NCBI RefSeq assembly: GCF_032854445.1
Contig: NC_088295.1
Span: 47,231,385-47,295,384, forward strand
DNA from: Liolophura sinensis
Taxonomy: Eukaryota > Mollusca > Polyplacophora > Chitonida > Chitonidae
Direction: 5' to 3'
Length of the DNA: 64,000 nt
Every line of letters starts with the position of its first letter. Within the stretch, counting starts at the first letter, position 1. Made by a program: the position numbers and the translations under genes. Positions 1 to 15,300 of this stretch are shown here, piece after piece. The notes under the pieces were generated by a model. The model saw only the letters and a program-made list of their open reading frames with translations, was not told the origin of the DNA and searched no databases.

Positions 1-150
1 TGATCTGAGGTTTCACAAAATGAGTTACTTCACCTAACCAACACTTAGACACAAACACAGATAGGCCTACAAAATGTACATCCAGATCCATTGCTTTTTT
101 ATTTTTTGGCAGAAGCATAGGTTAATGAAAATAAAGGTATGTTCACAAAC

Positions 151-317
151 CTATATTCACAGTGAGGGCACTTGAATGGTTTCTCCACTTCGTGCGTGCG
201 AAGATGGCGCTTGAGATGAGCTTTTCTTGTGAACTTCTTTCCACACACCGTACACTCATACAGCACATCTGCCGGCATGTGAACTTGCTTGAGGTGCATC
301 TTTAAGATGTACTGGTC
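151..317 (-). CDS. Zinc-finger gene exon 10 (fingers 4-6, last exon in window)
   Basis: Completes finger 4 (HLKQVH), codes for finger 5 (CTVC...HLRTH) with an EKPFKC linker, and starts finger 6 (CPHC). Acceptor TTCTAG, donor GTTTGT at 150. The next exon lies outside the window. Confidence 0.87.
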
Positions 318-3300
318 CTAGAACATACACAATTTAGCCAGTTGTATATTTATTTCAAGGACATTTGACAATGTGCTGAGCCAGAAATTTTCATTAAACC
401 TGCATCAAACTGGTTCATGGCTGTCCTCTGTATGACATTTCAAGACTGGAAATAATTTTCAAGTTAGAGCAGGACATAAATGGCGAATCTACCAGTTATT
501 CACATTACTGAAATCTTTACAATGTTATTCACATGGCAGTTTTGTCCTGCACCAAACAGTTGGTCCATGTCAGAATGCTATTTAGAGCACGACATTGTCC
601 TTGCCTTGCTACTGATGTATACTTCCAGGCTTGTACTTCCTCAGACAACACTCAGCCAAAGGGGATGGGTTAAGTACATGTACTAGTAAGGCCACCAATA
701 GATGATTTAAGTTTATTTACTTATCTGGTTTGTGCTTAATTCCAGACAAGAGATGTCTAATAAATTGCAATTAACATAACAGTACTTTTTTTACCTAAGT
801 TCGCTTAAGCCATGGTGCTTATTGGGGTGTAATGTGCTACAATTTAAGCAAGTTCATTAACAGTTTAAACAAAAAAAACGTTTAAGAGGTTAACTGAAGT
901 AAAGCCCTATTCCACCGGGTACATATGACTATTGCTAATTATCACCCTGTTGTTGGGTGCTCTGGCTTTACTCTCTGTGATACGAGTCTTTCGTTACATT
1001 TAATGCCACACTTAAGAATGTTTCACTGAGATGTACATGAACAATGGTCAGGTTTACAGTGCCAGAGACGCTTGTGCTCTCATAAGCTCACCCCAGCCCA
1101 AGTTAGATTCAAGTCTGCCACCTCACTGGTCAGAGGCCAGTTGATTCAGGGAGACGCAGCACTTCAGTCCAGAGAGCTACCTACCCCTCCCCTGACAAGG
1201 AAACACTGTTATCATATCACACATGATATCATCTATATCAGCTACAACACAACACCTATTAGCTTTTCAAGCTCCTCCTACCTTATAGACTTTGCCACAG
1301 ATCTGACAGGTACATCCTTTCTCATCGTGTCTAGACATGTGCCGCTTGACAACGTAGGGCTGTTCTGCGGTGAAGTTACACACTGGGCAGATGGAGCGTG
1401 GGTGAGACGCCTGCATTTACAAACAGCACAGAATCACATGTGCATGCATGCACTGTATTTATTGCATTGGCGTTCTATGCTGTACTCAACACAACTTCGC
1501 CTGTTTTTAACAAGTGTACATGTAGGCAGGTTCATGGTTGGAGGAAAAAACTACATGTCACCAGGTATAGGATAAACATAGAAGGAAACCACTGCATGTC
1601 ACCGTGTACTGTACAATCATTGGGAGAAACCACTGTACGACAACAGGTACCGGATAAACATAGGAGGAAACAACTGCATGTGACCAGGCACTGCATAAAT
1701 CGACCTAGGAGGAAACCACTTCATATCACCAGGCACTACATAAATGGACATATGTCACCAGGTACTGGATAAACATAGAAGAAAATTACTGCATGTCACC
1801 AGGTACTGTACGATCATTGGAGGAAACCACTGTATTGTGCTGTATTATCATACGAGAAAACTATGGAGAAAATCACTGCACTCCACAGGTGGCAAACAAA
1901 TATGAGAGGAAACCACTGCATGTCACCAGGGACTGTACAATCATGAGAGGAAAATACTGTAAGTCACCAGGTACTGTACAATCTTTGGAGAAAACTATGG
2001 TATGTCACCAGGTATTAGATAAACATAGGACAAAAACAAAGTGCGTCACGAGGTATTGTATTATCACAGGAGGAAACCACTGGATTTCACCAGTTACTGT
2101 ATCTGTATACAACTGGATGCTACGAGAAAAGCGGAACATGTTCTACTCTGGGCAACTGCTGAGTCAGCAGAAGTACATGTAAGTAATCACAATTAAGCCT
2201 GTGCAGGTCAGCTAAAACCTGCACCGTAACGCTTGGGCCAATTTCCTCCCATCATAATCCTCGTCGCTGTCATATAAGTTAAATATTCTTGTGTACGGCA
2301 TAAAACACCAATCAAATAAATAAATAAATAAACATCTACTGGGCCCAGTAGCTCTGTGATGCTTTCTCAGAAGTCAGAACAAAGTACCTGGTTATCCCAT
2401 TGCTCCAAGTTACACAGTCTATCTATGTATAGCTTTAGACTTACTCTGCGTGAGTTGCTCCTACCCAAAAATAGCTGGAAACACCCACCTTGTAATGCTC
2501 GATGAGTTCTGGTTCGTCCAGGGTACCGTACTGACAACATTTACACTTGTGAACCTCATCTGGATGGGAGAAGATATGCTCCTGATATTGCTGTGGATAA
2601 TAGGCCTGGAAGTCACACAGTGGACACTTCAGTTTCTCCAGGTCCATATCAGGGGCCTTCAGACCTAAAGGATACATAGAACACATAAATCATCATTATT
2701 GTATTTATTCATTTATTTATTTATTTGATTGGTGTTTGGTACTCAATAGTATTTCACTTGTATGACGCCTGCAAATATTATGGTGGAAGGAAACTGGGCA
2801 GGGCCTGGGGCGAAGCCCCAAGACCATCTGCAGGTTGCATCACTATTGTAGGTAAGATATGAAGACATTCTTCATCTCCACAAACAAATACCCTATTTGT
2901 TCTAATTTTTGGGTCACCTGGTGTGCTCATAATGAACAATATATTCATATTGTTACTTTTCCAAAAGGCTGGTAAAGAAATGTTTTATTCTACTTTCAAC
3001 ACTTCTAATATTTCTCCCCAAATTCAGAAGAATTAGGGCAATTAAATAAGAAAAAAAAAAAAAAAAATAACACAAAGAAAAAAGTCAAAATAATAAGTTT
3101 TACTTCAATTCAAAAAACAATAAAAAAAAAAAACAGAATCAATTGAAAACTATGAGCTATATCCTTGTACATTCAGCTCAATTAATTCAGTAAGCAATAT
3201 ATACTTCTGCAGTGTGTAAACAAGTGAGCAAAGACAGCAAGTCAGTTATCATAAACTAATGATGACAACTGCTTTAACTGTCCAACTTAAAAATGTGTCG

Positions 3301-6300
3301 AGGGACCTCCATGGCTCAGTTGGTTAGCGCGTTAGGGCAGCGTAATGACCCAGAAGCCTCTCACCAATGCGGTCGCTCTGAGTTCAAGTTCAGCTCATGC
3401 TGGCTTTCTCTCCGGCCGTAAGTGGGAAGGTCTGACAGCAACTTGCGGATGGTCGTGGGTTGCTGGTTTCCTCCCACCATAAGGCTGGCCGCCGTCGTAT
3501 AAGTGAAATATTCTTGAGTACGGCGTAAAACACCAATCAAATAAATCAAATAAATAAAAATGTGTCTAGGGGCTTTACTCAGAGATGAACAAGTAAAGAA
3601 CAAACATTGTCAGTCTTCAGTGATCTGTCTGTTGATGGTTTCTTGGACAGCTTCAATTCATTATCGGTTTCCATTTGCCGAGGAGAAGGCAAAACCTCTG
3701 TTGCCACTTTCATTCAAATTTTTAGAACTTAATATTCTTTATTTCTTAAAGTGCCAGCCTCCCAAGTGATAGAAAATTACAGAAGCTACAATGATCAGAG
3801 ATTTGTCTGGGTACAAGTACTTTAGGGTATCAGGAGCCTCTCTACTGAATTACAACAGCAAATCAAGATTTATATTTATTTATGTATTTATTTGATTGGT
3901 GTTTTACGCCGTACTAAGAATATTTCTTATACGATGGTGGCCAGCATTATGGTGGGTGGAAACCGGGAACAGCCTGGGGGAAATCCATGACCTTCCACAG
4001 GTTGCTGTCAGACCTTCCCACGTATGGCCGGAGACGAAGCCAGCATAAGCTGGACTTGAACTCACAGCGACCGCATTGGTGAGAGACTCCTGGGTTATTA
4101 TCCTGCGTTAGCGCACTAACCAACTGAGCCACGGAGGCCCCTCAAGTTTTATAAGATATATGTACTAATTCAAGGTGGATTGGCAGTGGAATGCAAGTGT
4201 CTTCATCACTTTCCTGTCGTCACACATGAGAACGATCAAGAAATCGACAAGTCTGGGACTTCGGGGATACTTTGAAAAGTTGTTCTAAAGTAATTACCGT
4301 ATTTCTCCTAAAATTTGGTATGTAAAAATGCACTTTTATAATCACATATAAAATGTCTTAAAATGATACTTATGTTACCTGTACCAAGACTAAAGTTCTT
4401 ATTGTAAGATTTTAATTAAACTTCATGAAAAAAATCTTAAAAACTATATCAGGTGGATTAATCAATCTGAGTGAAGAAAAATGTGCCACTTGAAAATTGT
4501 TGAACTTTAGGTGAAATACAGGGTTGTAATAGCCTTAAAAATTTCGCCTTAACAAAGTTTCAAATCAAATAGCGATCACAAAATATTACTTTTGGAGTTG
4601 AAAACTTGCACATTTTCCCACTAGAATATCGTCCTTCCTACCAAAACCAACCTCAAAGCACTTTTATTGGATCAATATTATCGAACAGTCAGGATCAGGG
4701 AAACTGATTAAAAACTTAGGCATGGACAAAATTTTAGATCAAATACAGTAAAAACAGAACAGTGAGATAGACTGCCAGTGATGTATGAGAAGGGGGCACA
4801 TATGGATTTATGGAGTTTGCAGACTAATGTTTCTAAGATGCCAGTGACCCAGAGATGTGCAGCAGTGGACGGGACGTTATTCACTGGGGACTTATGACAC
4901 TGTCGGGTTTGACTTGACACTTGGATCCGACTCCTCAGAGAACTCAGTCTAGTCCTATTAAGATGATTACCCCATGGAATGTTTTCTTTCCTCTTTTTCA
5001 TAAGAGTATACTCAGCCAGTTGTCAAAAAAACGTGCATATAGCAGCAAACCGATGGAGGAGACTTCCTGTTGTAGGAAGTGGAGGGGGAGAGGGGATGAC
5101 GAGATGAAGAGATGGGTGTGGGGGGGAGGGGGTTCATCAGCTTCACTTACTACTGAGCTACATGTGTCTCCATCAAACAAGACCAAGAAACACCGACCAG
5201 GGAGAGGGGGGGGGGGGGGGGGGGAAAGGGCGCCAAAAGTCAAGTTGGCTTGTTTTTATCTACCAAGAATTGACTATTTCTGGCATGACTGTCCTTTTTC
5301 ACAGGCATCACTTCCTCAAAGGACCCATCTTCAGGCCATGATATAGTAAATGTTTAGCTGACATTATGTTATACATTGGAGACAACATCATATGAAACAA
5401 ATTTAGCCATGTATTATTTCATTATTTCAGTCCTTATCAACAGCTACCACTATATGCAATCTAAAACAACTACAATATGCTTCTTTGAAATTATATAAGA
5501 AAATTATTTTGAATAACACAACAGGTAAACACTGAAGTTAATTCATTATCCTTCCAATACTTAGGAGTTAAATTTGCTTCTCTTTTAATCAACAAAACAT
5601 GTTAATTATTTTTGCACCGAAAAACTGACAACTAAACTTAATTTGGGCTCTAAAAGACGTCCAAGCACAGCCATCCGTAAAACTCGCAAATATATGAGGT
5701 ATCTTTAATTCAGGTACATTTTACTCAAAAAGACATATCTTTTACAGTGACAGGTTTGCATTCAAATCTAACTCTCCCTCGGAACCTCTGCGGCTGAGGT
5801 GGTTAGCATGCCAGTGCAACGCAATGACCCAAGAGCCTCCAACCAATGCAGTCGCTGTGGGTTCAAGTCCACCTCATGCTGGCTTCCTCTTCGGCAGTAT
5901 GTGGGAAGGTCTCTGCCCAGTTTCCTCCCACCATGATGCTGATGGCCGTGGTATAAGAGAAATATTCTTGAGTACGGCATAAAACACCAGTCAAATAAAT
6001 AAAATAAATCTAACTCTCCCTGGATATGTTTGTCATAAAGACATAAAGTTTGTCAGGTGCAAGGCAAGGTGAAAATCTTCCCCCTATTCAATATGAAAAA
6101 AAATATTTGAAGTCCTCTAAAAGAAACCCTTTGGATATTTGCACAAGTAAGAAGGAAAACAAACTAACAAGGGTTAGATTTGAACTTGTACCATCTCCTC
6201 CAAGCCTGACTTTAATGTGGAGGCCTATGCTCAGAAGGTGTCCCCACAGCATGTCATACAGTTACCCTGACAACATTTACAGAAGGTTGGCCTGAGGTTG

Positions 6301-9300
6301 TGGAATGAGTCAGCTAGGCAGGAAGTACAGCATCTCTATATCCACAGACTGAACTCTGTCTGAACCGCCAGGGTTTGCCCTCACAGAATGACAACACATT
6401 ATATTACACAGCAGACCCAAACTTTACACTTGTACTCTATTCATACTGCTGGAGACAGGAATCTGGATTATTTTGAAAGACTCCATATACCGGACAGTAC
6501 ATATGTACACATACCTATATTTTAATATAGGCATATTTCAAATACATTGTTATCAGTGATTACGAACCCACTTCATGCAAACAATTTTAGGAAAATATCA
6601 ATATGTCATTCCATAAACGTTACGTGTGAATAAAATTTAACTTTTTATTTACTTCACTTTGCTTTGAGAAGATGTGCAAATACAACTTCGCCTCATTATT
6701 TTGTTTCTTCACAGCATGTTACACTAAATGTACAGCCTCAGTCACAATAAATGTGCAGCCTCAGTCACGATAACTGTACAGCCTCAGTCACGATAATTGT
6801 ACAACCTCAGTGATGATAAATGTACAGCCTCAGTCATGACTAATGTACAGCCTCAGTCACGATAAATGCACGTCCCCAGTCACAATAAATGTACAGCCTC
6901 AGTCATGATAAATGTACAGCCTCAGTCATGATAAATGTACAGCCTCAGTCACAATAAATGTACAGCCTCAGTCATGATAAATGTACAGCCTCAGTCACAA
7001 TAAATGTACAGCCTCAGTCACAATAAATGTACAGCCTCAGTTATGATAAATGTACAACCTCAGTCACGATAAATGTACATCCCCAGTCACGATAAATGTA
7101 CAGCCTCAGTCACAATAAATGTACAGCCACAGTCATAATAAATGAGTAGCCTGTCACAATAAATGTACAGCCTCAGTCACAATAAATGTGCAGCCTCAGT
7201 CACAATAAATGTACAGCCTCAGTCAAAATAAGTGTACAGCTTCAGTCACGATAAATGTACAGCCTCAGTCATGACTAATGTACAGCCTCAGTCATGATAG
7301 ATGTACAGCCTCAGTCACAATAAATGTACAGCCTTAGTCAAAATAAGTGTACAGCCTCAGTCATGATAGATGTACAGCCTCAGTCACGATAAATGTACAG
7401 CCTCAGTCATGACTAATGTACAGCCTCAGTCACGATAAATGTACAGCCTCAGTTACAATAAATGTACAGCCTCAGTCAAAATAAGTGTACAGCCTCAGTC
7501 ATAATTAATGTACAGCCTCAGTCACACAGTGATGTTAATTAAATTACAGTAATTCATTAATGTGGTTCTGGAAATATTCACACCTACATGCGTTACTCTA
7601 AATGACATCACAATTTGACCACAAAAGGGCATTTTTGGAGGCAAATAAGTGTCATAAGACATTACTTTTGGTGCTAAAATTTACATTTTCCCAGTAGGAT
7701 ATCATCCTTCCTTCCAAACACCCCTCAAAGCACCTTTCTAAAATTTAAATAAATTCCAGAATCTGAAAAAATGAACAACTTAGTCATGGACAAATTTTTA
7801 GGTCATTTAACAACAATCAACAAGAAACTTTCCATGGACATGTACTGACAAAGCAAATGTCAGCCCATGCTAACATGGCCACATGTACAAACTGCACGCA
7901 GTGACCTGGACGTCACAGAGAGTTTATCGCATGTTGCAGCTCACAGACATGCACTAGACTATTTACCCCAAACCATGTCGATCAGCTGTCGGTGAAAGGC
8001 GAGGCAGACAAAAACAATGACTTCTCAATTCCACCGAAACGTTCCCACCGCCTGTTCAATATGCCGGGTAAACTAAAACCCCTCCGCCCAAAAAGCCATG
8101 AGATTTTCCTTTCTTCGGCATATACATAGTTTTGGGCTGACCTCGTGTTGTGTTTACATCGCTGTGTTTTGTATAATTCGGCATGGTAAACTTACAGGTG
8201 CTGACCAGACATGACGTGGGAGACCTACATGTGAACTTACGACGTGACAGGAATGGAGACAGACAAGTAAATATGTGATGTGACCGGGAGAAGCTGTATA
8301 GTGAAACAATAACAACATTACCAGCAGAAGTTACATGCCAGTGGATTTATGTAACAACAACACAAAGCACATGTACATTTAATGATGTCAGGGTTGAAAA
8401 TGTACACGTTTGTGCTAATAATTACTGTGTAAATAGCCTTTGCCTACCTAGCTTATTTTAATTTCGATTTCCTGGTTTTAGACTTGGATTTACTAATGAT
8501 GGACATGGTTTCCATTAATTCAATTTGATAGAGACATGAACCTATTAAAAATATTAATAAATTAATAAATGTATACTGATTCTGGACAAGTCTATAATTT
8601 GAACATGCTTTCGATTTCAAGAAAGAGAATGTGCTTTTGTTTTATTCATTTCAGACATGATCTTGATTTATTGATTTGGAACAGGACCATTAAAATCAGA
8701 CCTTTTTTTGAAAATTTATATTACTATTAAACATGAAAGTTAACAGCTAAGCTACATAAATACATAACTGCATGTGACATAAAATTTTTTCATGCCTAAG
8801 TTACTGATTTTGCCAGATTCTGAGAGCTCAGACCTTAGAAAGGTGTTTTGAATTCTGCTGGAAGGAAGGATGGATATTCTACGGGGAAAAGTGTAAATTT
8901 CAACAAGAAAACGTAATACTTTATGATCTATGTCTAAAAAGGCATATTTTAAGGCAAACAGAGTAAAACAGGAAATATTTGGTAAATTGTGTCAAAACAT
9001 ATCTGAGCCAAGAACACTGGGACGTAAATGTCAGTCTGATTTTAAACTATGATAATTTTTAAACGTAATATTTTATGACCTGTGTCTAGATAAGTGCTTT
9101 TCAATGTAAATTTTAAGGCAAATAGAGTAATATAGGAAATATTTAGTAAATTGTGTCAAAACACATCCTAGCCAATAACACTGGAATATAAATGTCAGTC
9201 TGATTTTAAACTATGATAATTATTAAACCCTTTCATTGATAAACAATATTTTCTCCGTAAAAAACAGCCTTTCCTACACAATCAAATCTGACGGAATGAT

Positions 9301-12300
9301 GATAAAAAAATTCAAATTTCATTATTGGAACTTCCAATTATATCTTTATAATTTAAAAAAAATTAAAGGAAGGCATAGTTAATATTAAAAATCTTGATTA
9401 GCTAGAAACATTTCTGCTATCAAATTTTCCTTGGTGTGTGAGAGTTAAATGTTTACAATAATTAGTTAGACAGTACATTAAGATAATTATCTTGTCGAAA
9501 CTTGTAAAACTGTAAACTCTTTTGAAGCTTTGAAGTTGAACAGCGAAATCAGTGTAAACGTGCCTTCATCTGCAACATCAAATTCTTTGTGGTGTACAAA
9601 TATACATCAAATTTGACCTGGCCTCTTTATATGCATATAAGAAGGCTGCAGAATTTCAATATATCTCTGAATAGTACAAGCTCCCCTGACATAGGTTAAG
9701 TGCAGACTGGTCGTCATCATGTTCACCAAACCTTAGATTACCAGATACTGTCCTGAACACATACTCTATTATTTCGTCATAACATAAGGCCTGGAAAACG
9801 GCTTGGCCCAGTTTTGCCCATTACACATTTACCCATTCAGCTCACAGATGGCCCGTGATGTTGACATTCCCCTGCCTCTCACTGATCAATCTTCTCCCGC
9901 CTCCGCCATTTCATTTATCTGTGCCCCTATGGAGCTCTCAGTGATCTCAGATAATGACCAACCATCAACTTATGACAGAAACAGAGATTTGGCTATCTAA
10001 GGAGCAAACAGGCTGGTGTTTTCCCAGGCGGGGTTCACATAATACTGACAGTGTCCCAGACTATACAGGGCTGGAATTTCCGAAACACGACTTTTCCATA
10101 CCTAAGGCGCTGCTGAAAACAATACCTATTAAAAAGCTTTTCTCCCTTCCCAACCCTTCACCCTCTCTAACTTGGTACATACAATCTATTGAATAAATTG
10201 AGACTTTTGAATAAATGGGTTTGGACACTTGAAATTTTCTGAACAAAAATAAACCATGAGAAAACCGAGGCTTTTGACCAGAGGGTCGAAGATGTTGAAA
10301 CTAAGCAAAGAGTTTACTCTGTGCGTTCTGTTATTATTAGATTACACCTACATATACTTAATTCACCAGGGTAATAAAACATTCACTGCTCCTGGGGCAA
10401 GAGGGTGTGAGAAGTAACAACTATTTCCACAGTTACACCACTGTCTACAGTTTGCTGGGGTCATAGTATGAAGTATTCATGGAACTGCATGTAGCTCTAG
10501 GGCCAGGGGAAATGAAGAAAATCATGGACATATATGCTGTTTAAATAGAATTCCTCCCAGCAGGCGTGGAAACTTCATGATGGGTAAAATATCACTCTCT
10601 ATTGTATTGACATTTTTGGCTTTCATTAACTTTGCTTAATACTGTAATTAGGAATTTTTAACTTATACTTACTTATTTATTCGACTGGTGTTTTACACAG
10701 TATTCAAGAATGTTACATTTATACTTCGGTCAACATCATGGGGGGGGAGGGGGGGGGAACCAAGTAACCAAGCAGAGCTCAGAAGAAACCCACGACCATC
10801 CACAGGTTGCTGTCAGACCTTCCCAGCCAGAGAGGAAACAAGCATGGACTGGACTTGAACTTACAGCAACCGCACTGGTGAGAGGCTCCTAGGTCACTGC
10901 ATCGTGCTGGCCACGGAGGTCTCTTTTCACTTATACACCTGCTGGAAAGTTTGTGGGTGACCAAGTAAACCATTGCCCTTAATCTCAGACATCTGACAAA
11001 ACCTGCAAACTTCGCTGCATCCAAAACCAGCAATGACACAATGGATGTTCTAGCAAAATGATGGCATTTCTTCCACCAGAAAATTATATAGCCTATTCAT
11101 ATGTTGTCCATTCCAGAATTTGGGACGGCCAAAATAATTTAAATACAGTCAGAATTATTTTTTTGTTTTTTTTTGTTGGAGGAGGATATAAAAATAGAAA
11201 CAAAACATTACTTTTTATTTGTATAATTTGTAAAAAATGTGGATTGTTCCTGCACATTACCAGCTTTACAATACAGAAAAATCATGAAAAAAACATTAAA
11301 ATTGGACAGAATAAAAAAGGGGATTTTTGGGGAGTTGGCTTGCCTGTAAAACATGAAATAAACTTTGTCTTGCCTAACCCCAAAAATGTATGTTTTTATG
11401 TCCATACAAATTATATTTAATTCAAATATATAATTTTGAATAAACATGCATATTTGAGGAGAATATTTTGAAAAATCTTTCACAGCAAATGATATTTTAA
11501 CTTTTCTCGAGTAGATACTCAACTCTAAAAGATCCAATTACTCTAGTAATTATTCCCAACTTGTAGTTATAGGAAATGTAATGTTTGACCTAGTGTGCAT
11601 GTTTTAGTTTAGTTATTTAGTACGTAACTGAGAGTACAAATGGCCTAAATATTCTTCTGGTTATATATACATGTACATTATGGTACCATAATGCTTAATT
11701 GCACCAGGTTTGACTATGTTTATATGCATTTGGCCACATAAATAATGGCTAAATCCTTTACATATAGTAAGTGGGAAGGTCTGTCAGCAACCTGCAGATG
11801 GTCGTGGGTTTGCCCGGGGCCTGCCTCGGTTTTCTCCTGGCCGCCGTCATATAAGTGAAATATTCTTGAGTACAGCGTAAAACACCAATCAAATAAATAT
11901 ATAAATAACTTTACATATAAAATAACAAAATGACAGAAACATAAACTGTATTTCACCTAAGGTTTTACATTTTTCAACTAACATATTTTGTCTGATTTTG
12001 ACAGATTCATTCGCCACAAATAAGCTTTTTTTGTGAAGTTTGATTAATTTCTTGTAAAGTCTCTTGTATGTGCTCCTGACAGTGCATTTTTACACTGTAG
12101 GCGAAATCCAGTATCAGTTCCCTATGAATAGTCAGTCTGAATGCATTGAATAAATTGTTTCCAACAAATTTAAATACACAAGTCTTGAATCCAGGTTCCA
12201 CGTATAAATTGGGCTATAAGAACATACAGTACAGCAAACATGAATGTTCCTTTTTCTCAACCTCTTTACACATGACATAAATGTTGAGAAATTAGGGTAG

Positions 12301-15300
12301 AGCCAGCTTTAGTGTAGGAATCAGTCAAGGGAGGGGTTGCTGGAGGTAGAGTGTAAAGTATAGTTCCCCCCCATGTCCCCTCCCACAGTTCATTCAGTAG
12401 TAAAGAGAGCCAGCAACATGTCACACATATTATCACTAACCTAAAAATTTGTCCAAGACTACATGCAAGTTAAAAATTTTGACAGTTCTACAGATCTAAG
12501 GAGGAGTTTTCATCTCATTTTGGAAGGTAGGATGATATCCTACTTGAGAAATGCAAGTTTCAATGCCAAAAAGAATAATTTATGTTTTTATTTGCCTTTG
12601 AAAATCTTTTTTTTTTGGGTGGGGGGTGTATTTTTAGGTCAAATACAGGGTAGGTCTAGGATTCCCCCCCTGGTTAACATTTACCACCTTGTATGCCCCT
12701 GGACCATAGAAAAGCCCTAGCAGTGTTAGTGACCTCTGACCCCAGCACACATGCTTTCAGTTAGAGGAGATTCTCAGTGAGCGGGAACACACAGTGGGAG
12801 GCTGCACAACCACCAGTTCACCACTGCCATAAAAAACACTAATAACTCTGGTAATGTGGTTATACTAACCAAAGAACCACCAAAGTCCCACTATGCTATC
12901 GTCACTAAAATGTTCACATATAACCCTTGGATGGGATTAAGATAACAAAATGTGGATCAAGACCATATTGAAAAGTAGCATTTTATAGCACTACAAAATA
13001 TATAAAAAAATTTATGATTTTTGGTAAATAAGAGATGGTCAAGAACATTACTGATCAGTAAGAGCATCAGAATTAAACTGTTACTTGAAAGACTCTTTTA
13101 ATTTGAATGATTATGCACTGATGATATTTTGCAAGTTTTGTATCAACTTATACTTAAGCAGTATTAAACTGAAAAATTAAATGAAACAGAACCAATTCTT
13201 GAATGTGTGTAAACTGAAGATGGTTGCTAGACGTTTGGACCAATGAGGTCAAATTGCAATAGTTCTCAGTCTTATTATGTGTGAATGTATGCGTGTATGT
13301 CTGTATGTACGTGTGTATGTCTGTATGTATGTATGCATGCTTGGGGTTCTATGTCATACTTAATGGTTTTTCATTCATATGACACAAGGAGTCATTAGGT
13401 CTTTGTAAATATACTGTGTATTTTTGTTGCAGGGCAAGTCCATGCTCCCAAAGTACTGCAGCCATAAAAGTATCATGCCAAAGATACCATGCAGACATGA
13501 CACCCCACCCGCTCACATTATATGGACACCCGGCCAACCAGTCATGTTTCCTTCGTCTTGCCTTTCAGGGTTCAAGTGAGGCACCAACAGGTGATTTTAA
13601 AGTCTTTGGTGTGATCTTGGATCTCTCTTCCAGGCAGACCACTCTAACCATTGGGCAACCACAGTGGTTTCTTAAGTTCTTAAGTGACATAAGTTTGGTT
13701 TGTCTCATCCCTGTGCATCTTTGACATATTAATGTTTGTTTTGCCATTTACTTGTGGGTCTGTGACATATCAATGTTTGTTTTGCCATTTACTTGTGCGT
13801 CTGTGACATATCAATGTTTGGTTTGCCATTTACTTGTGCGTCTGTGACATATCAATGTTTGGTTTGTCGTTTACTTGTGGGTCTGTGACATATTAATGTT
13901 TGGTTTGCCATTTACTTGTGCGTCTGTGACATATCAATGTTTGGTTTGCCATTTACTTGTGCATCTGTCACATATCAATGTTTGGTTTGTCGTTTACTTG
14001 TGGGTCTGTGACATATCAATGTTTGGTTTGCCATTTACTTGTGGGTCTGTGACATATCAATGTTTGGTTTGCCATTTACTTGTGGGTCTGTGACATATCA
14101 ATGGTTTGCCATTTACTTGTGGGTCTGTGACATATGAATGTTTGGTTTGCTGTTTACTTGTGCCTCTGGACATATCAATGTTTGGTTTGTCGTTTACTTG
14201 TGCGTCTGTGACATATCAATGTTTGGTTTGCTATTTACTTGTGCGTCTTTGACATATCAATGTTTGGTTTGCCATTTACTTGTGGTTTTGTGACATATCA
14301 ATGTTTGGTTTGCCGTTTACTTGTGGGTTTGTGACATATCAATGTTTGGTTTGCCGTTTACTTGTGCGTCTATGACATATCAATGTTTGGTTTGCTGTTT
14401 ACTTGTGGGTTTGTGACATATTAAAGTTTGGTTTGCCTTTATATCCCTGTGCATCTGCCACATAAGCTGGGATTGCTTTGGCTCAATATTCCTTAAAATA
14501 TGTTTATACATAATCCATACCTTTCAGCCAAACTGATTTATTGGTTGTCAACACCGCTTGAGAGTTTTTCATTTTAAGCTAATTTGTGCATGTCCAAGAG
14601 ATAAACTCTTGTTCTGCTATCACAAGATTTTATATCACTGCATACACCGCAGTAAGAATATTGAACACTATTATAAGATTCACTTCACCTGATCAATAAA
14701 AACAAAGAGTAAAAAAAAAAGAAAGAAAAAAACAATTATATTTTTTTGCTATCTACATGTATCTGAATTTGGCAAAATTGGATTAACTGCTTTCAACAAA
14801 CCTCTAACAATAGCTCTTGAATACATCAAAACAAACAAGATAGCAAACATTGTTGGATTGGCTGTGGAAAATCGGCCAATCATGTACCAGATCACTGTGG
14901 TAACTCAAGTTAGAGGAAAATGTGTCAGGAATGGTTGTGGAATGCTAAAGGCCAGCTAAAGGTGTGCTAAGGATGTGGTCATGGTATGCCACCTCTACCC
15001 TGTTTGGTGTTGTATTCATGTTTTTAACTTGTTTAATGCCTAGGCGTAATAACTTCACTTAAAGATGGCAGTCTCTTTTATATGTGAAAGACACAGGAGT
15101 GTCTGGGGTAAACCACCGACCTTTGGCAATTTACCAGCGAACTTTTTCCCTGTGTAACAGACAGACTTACACACCATATTTGTGCAAAAGAAGTTGTCTT
15201 CAATGACCATTAGACTGACCAAACATACAAAAGAGTCCTGTTAACTGCTTAGTGTCACTAAAGTTGCACAAACACTAGGAGCCTGGGAATTAATTTAAGG

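Noticed and set aside
1072-2182. Long plus-strand open frames across the degenerate minisatellite and exon 9
   Set aside because: They follow the tandem repeat and run antisense to a real zinc-finger exon; no domain is present.
3302-3330. tRNA genes at SINE-A heads (here and at about 30 other places)
   Set aside because: They have A and B boxes but no proper acceptor or anticodon stems, and they continue into the SINE body.
4921-5346. 141-residue plus-strand open frame with poly-Gly
   Set aside because: Driven by G-rich low-complexity sequence in the zinc-finger gene intron; no homology recognised.
6726-7525. CRISPR array
   Set aside because: The 23-bp units are contiguous and lack unique spacers; this is a minisatellite in an animal intron.
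13875-14093. 72-residue repetitive open frame (plus strand)
   Set aside because: It is a translation of the 41-bp minisatellite, and the period is not a multiple of three.
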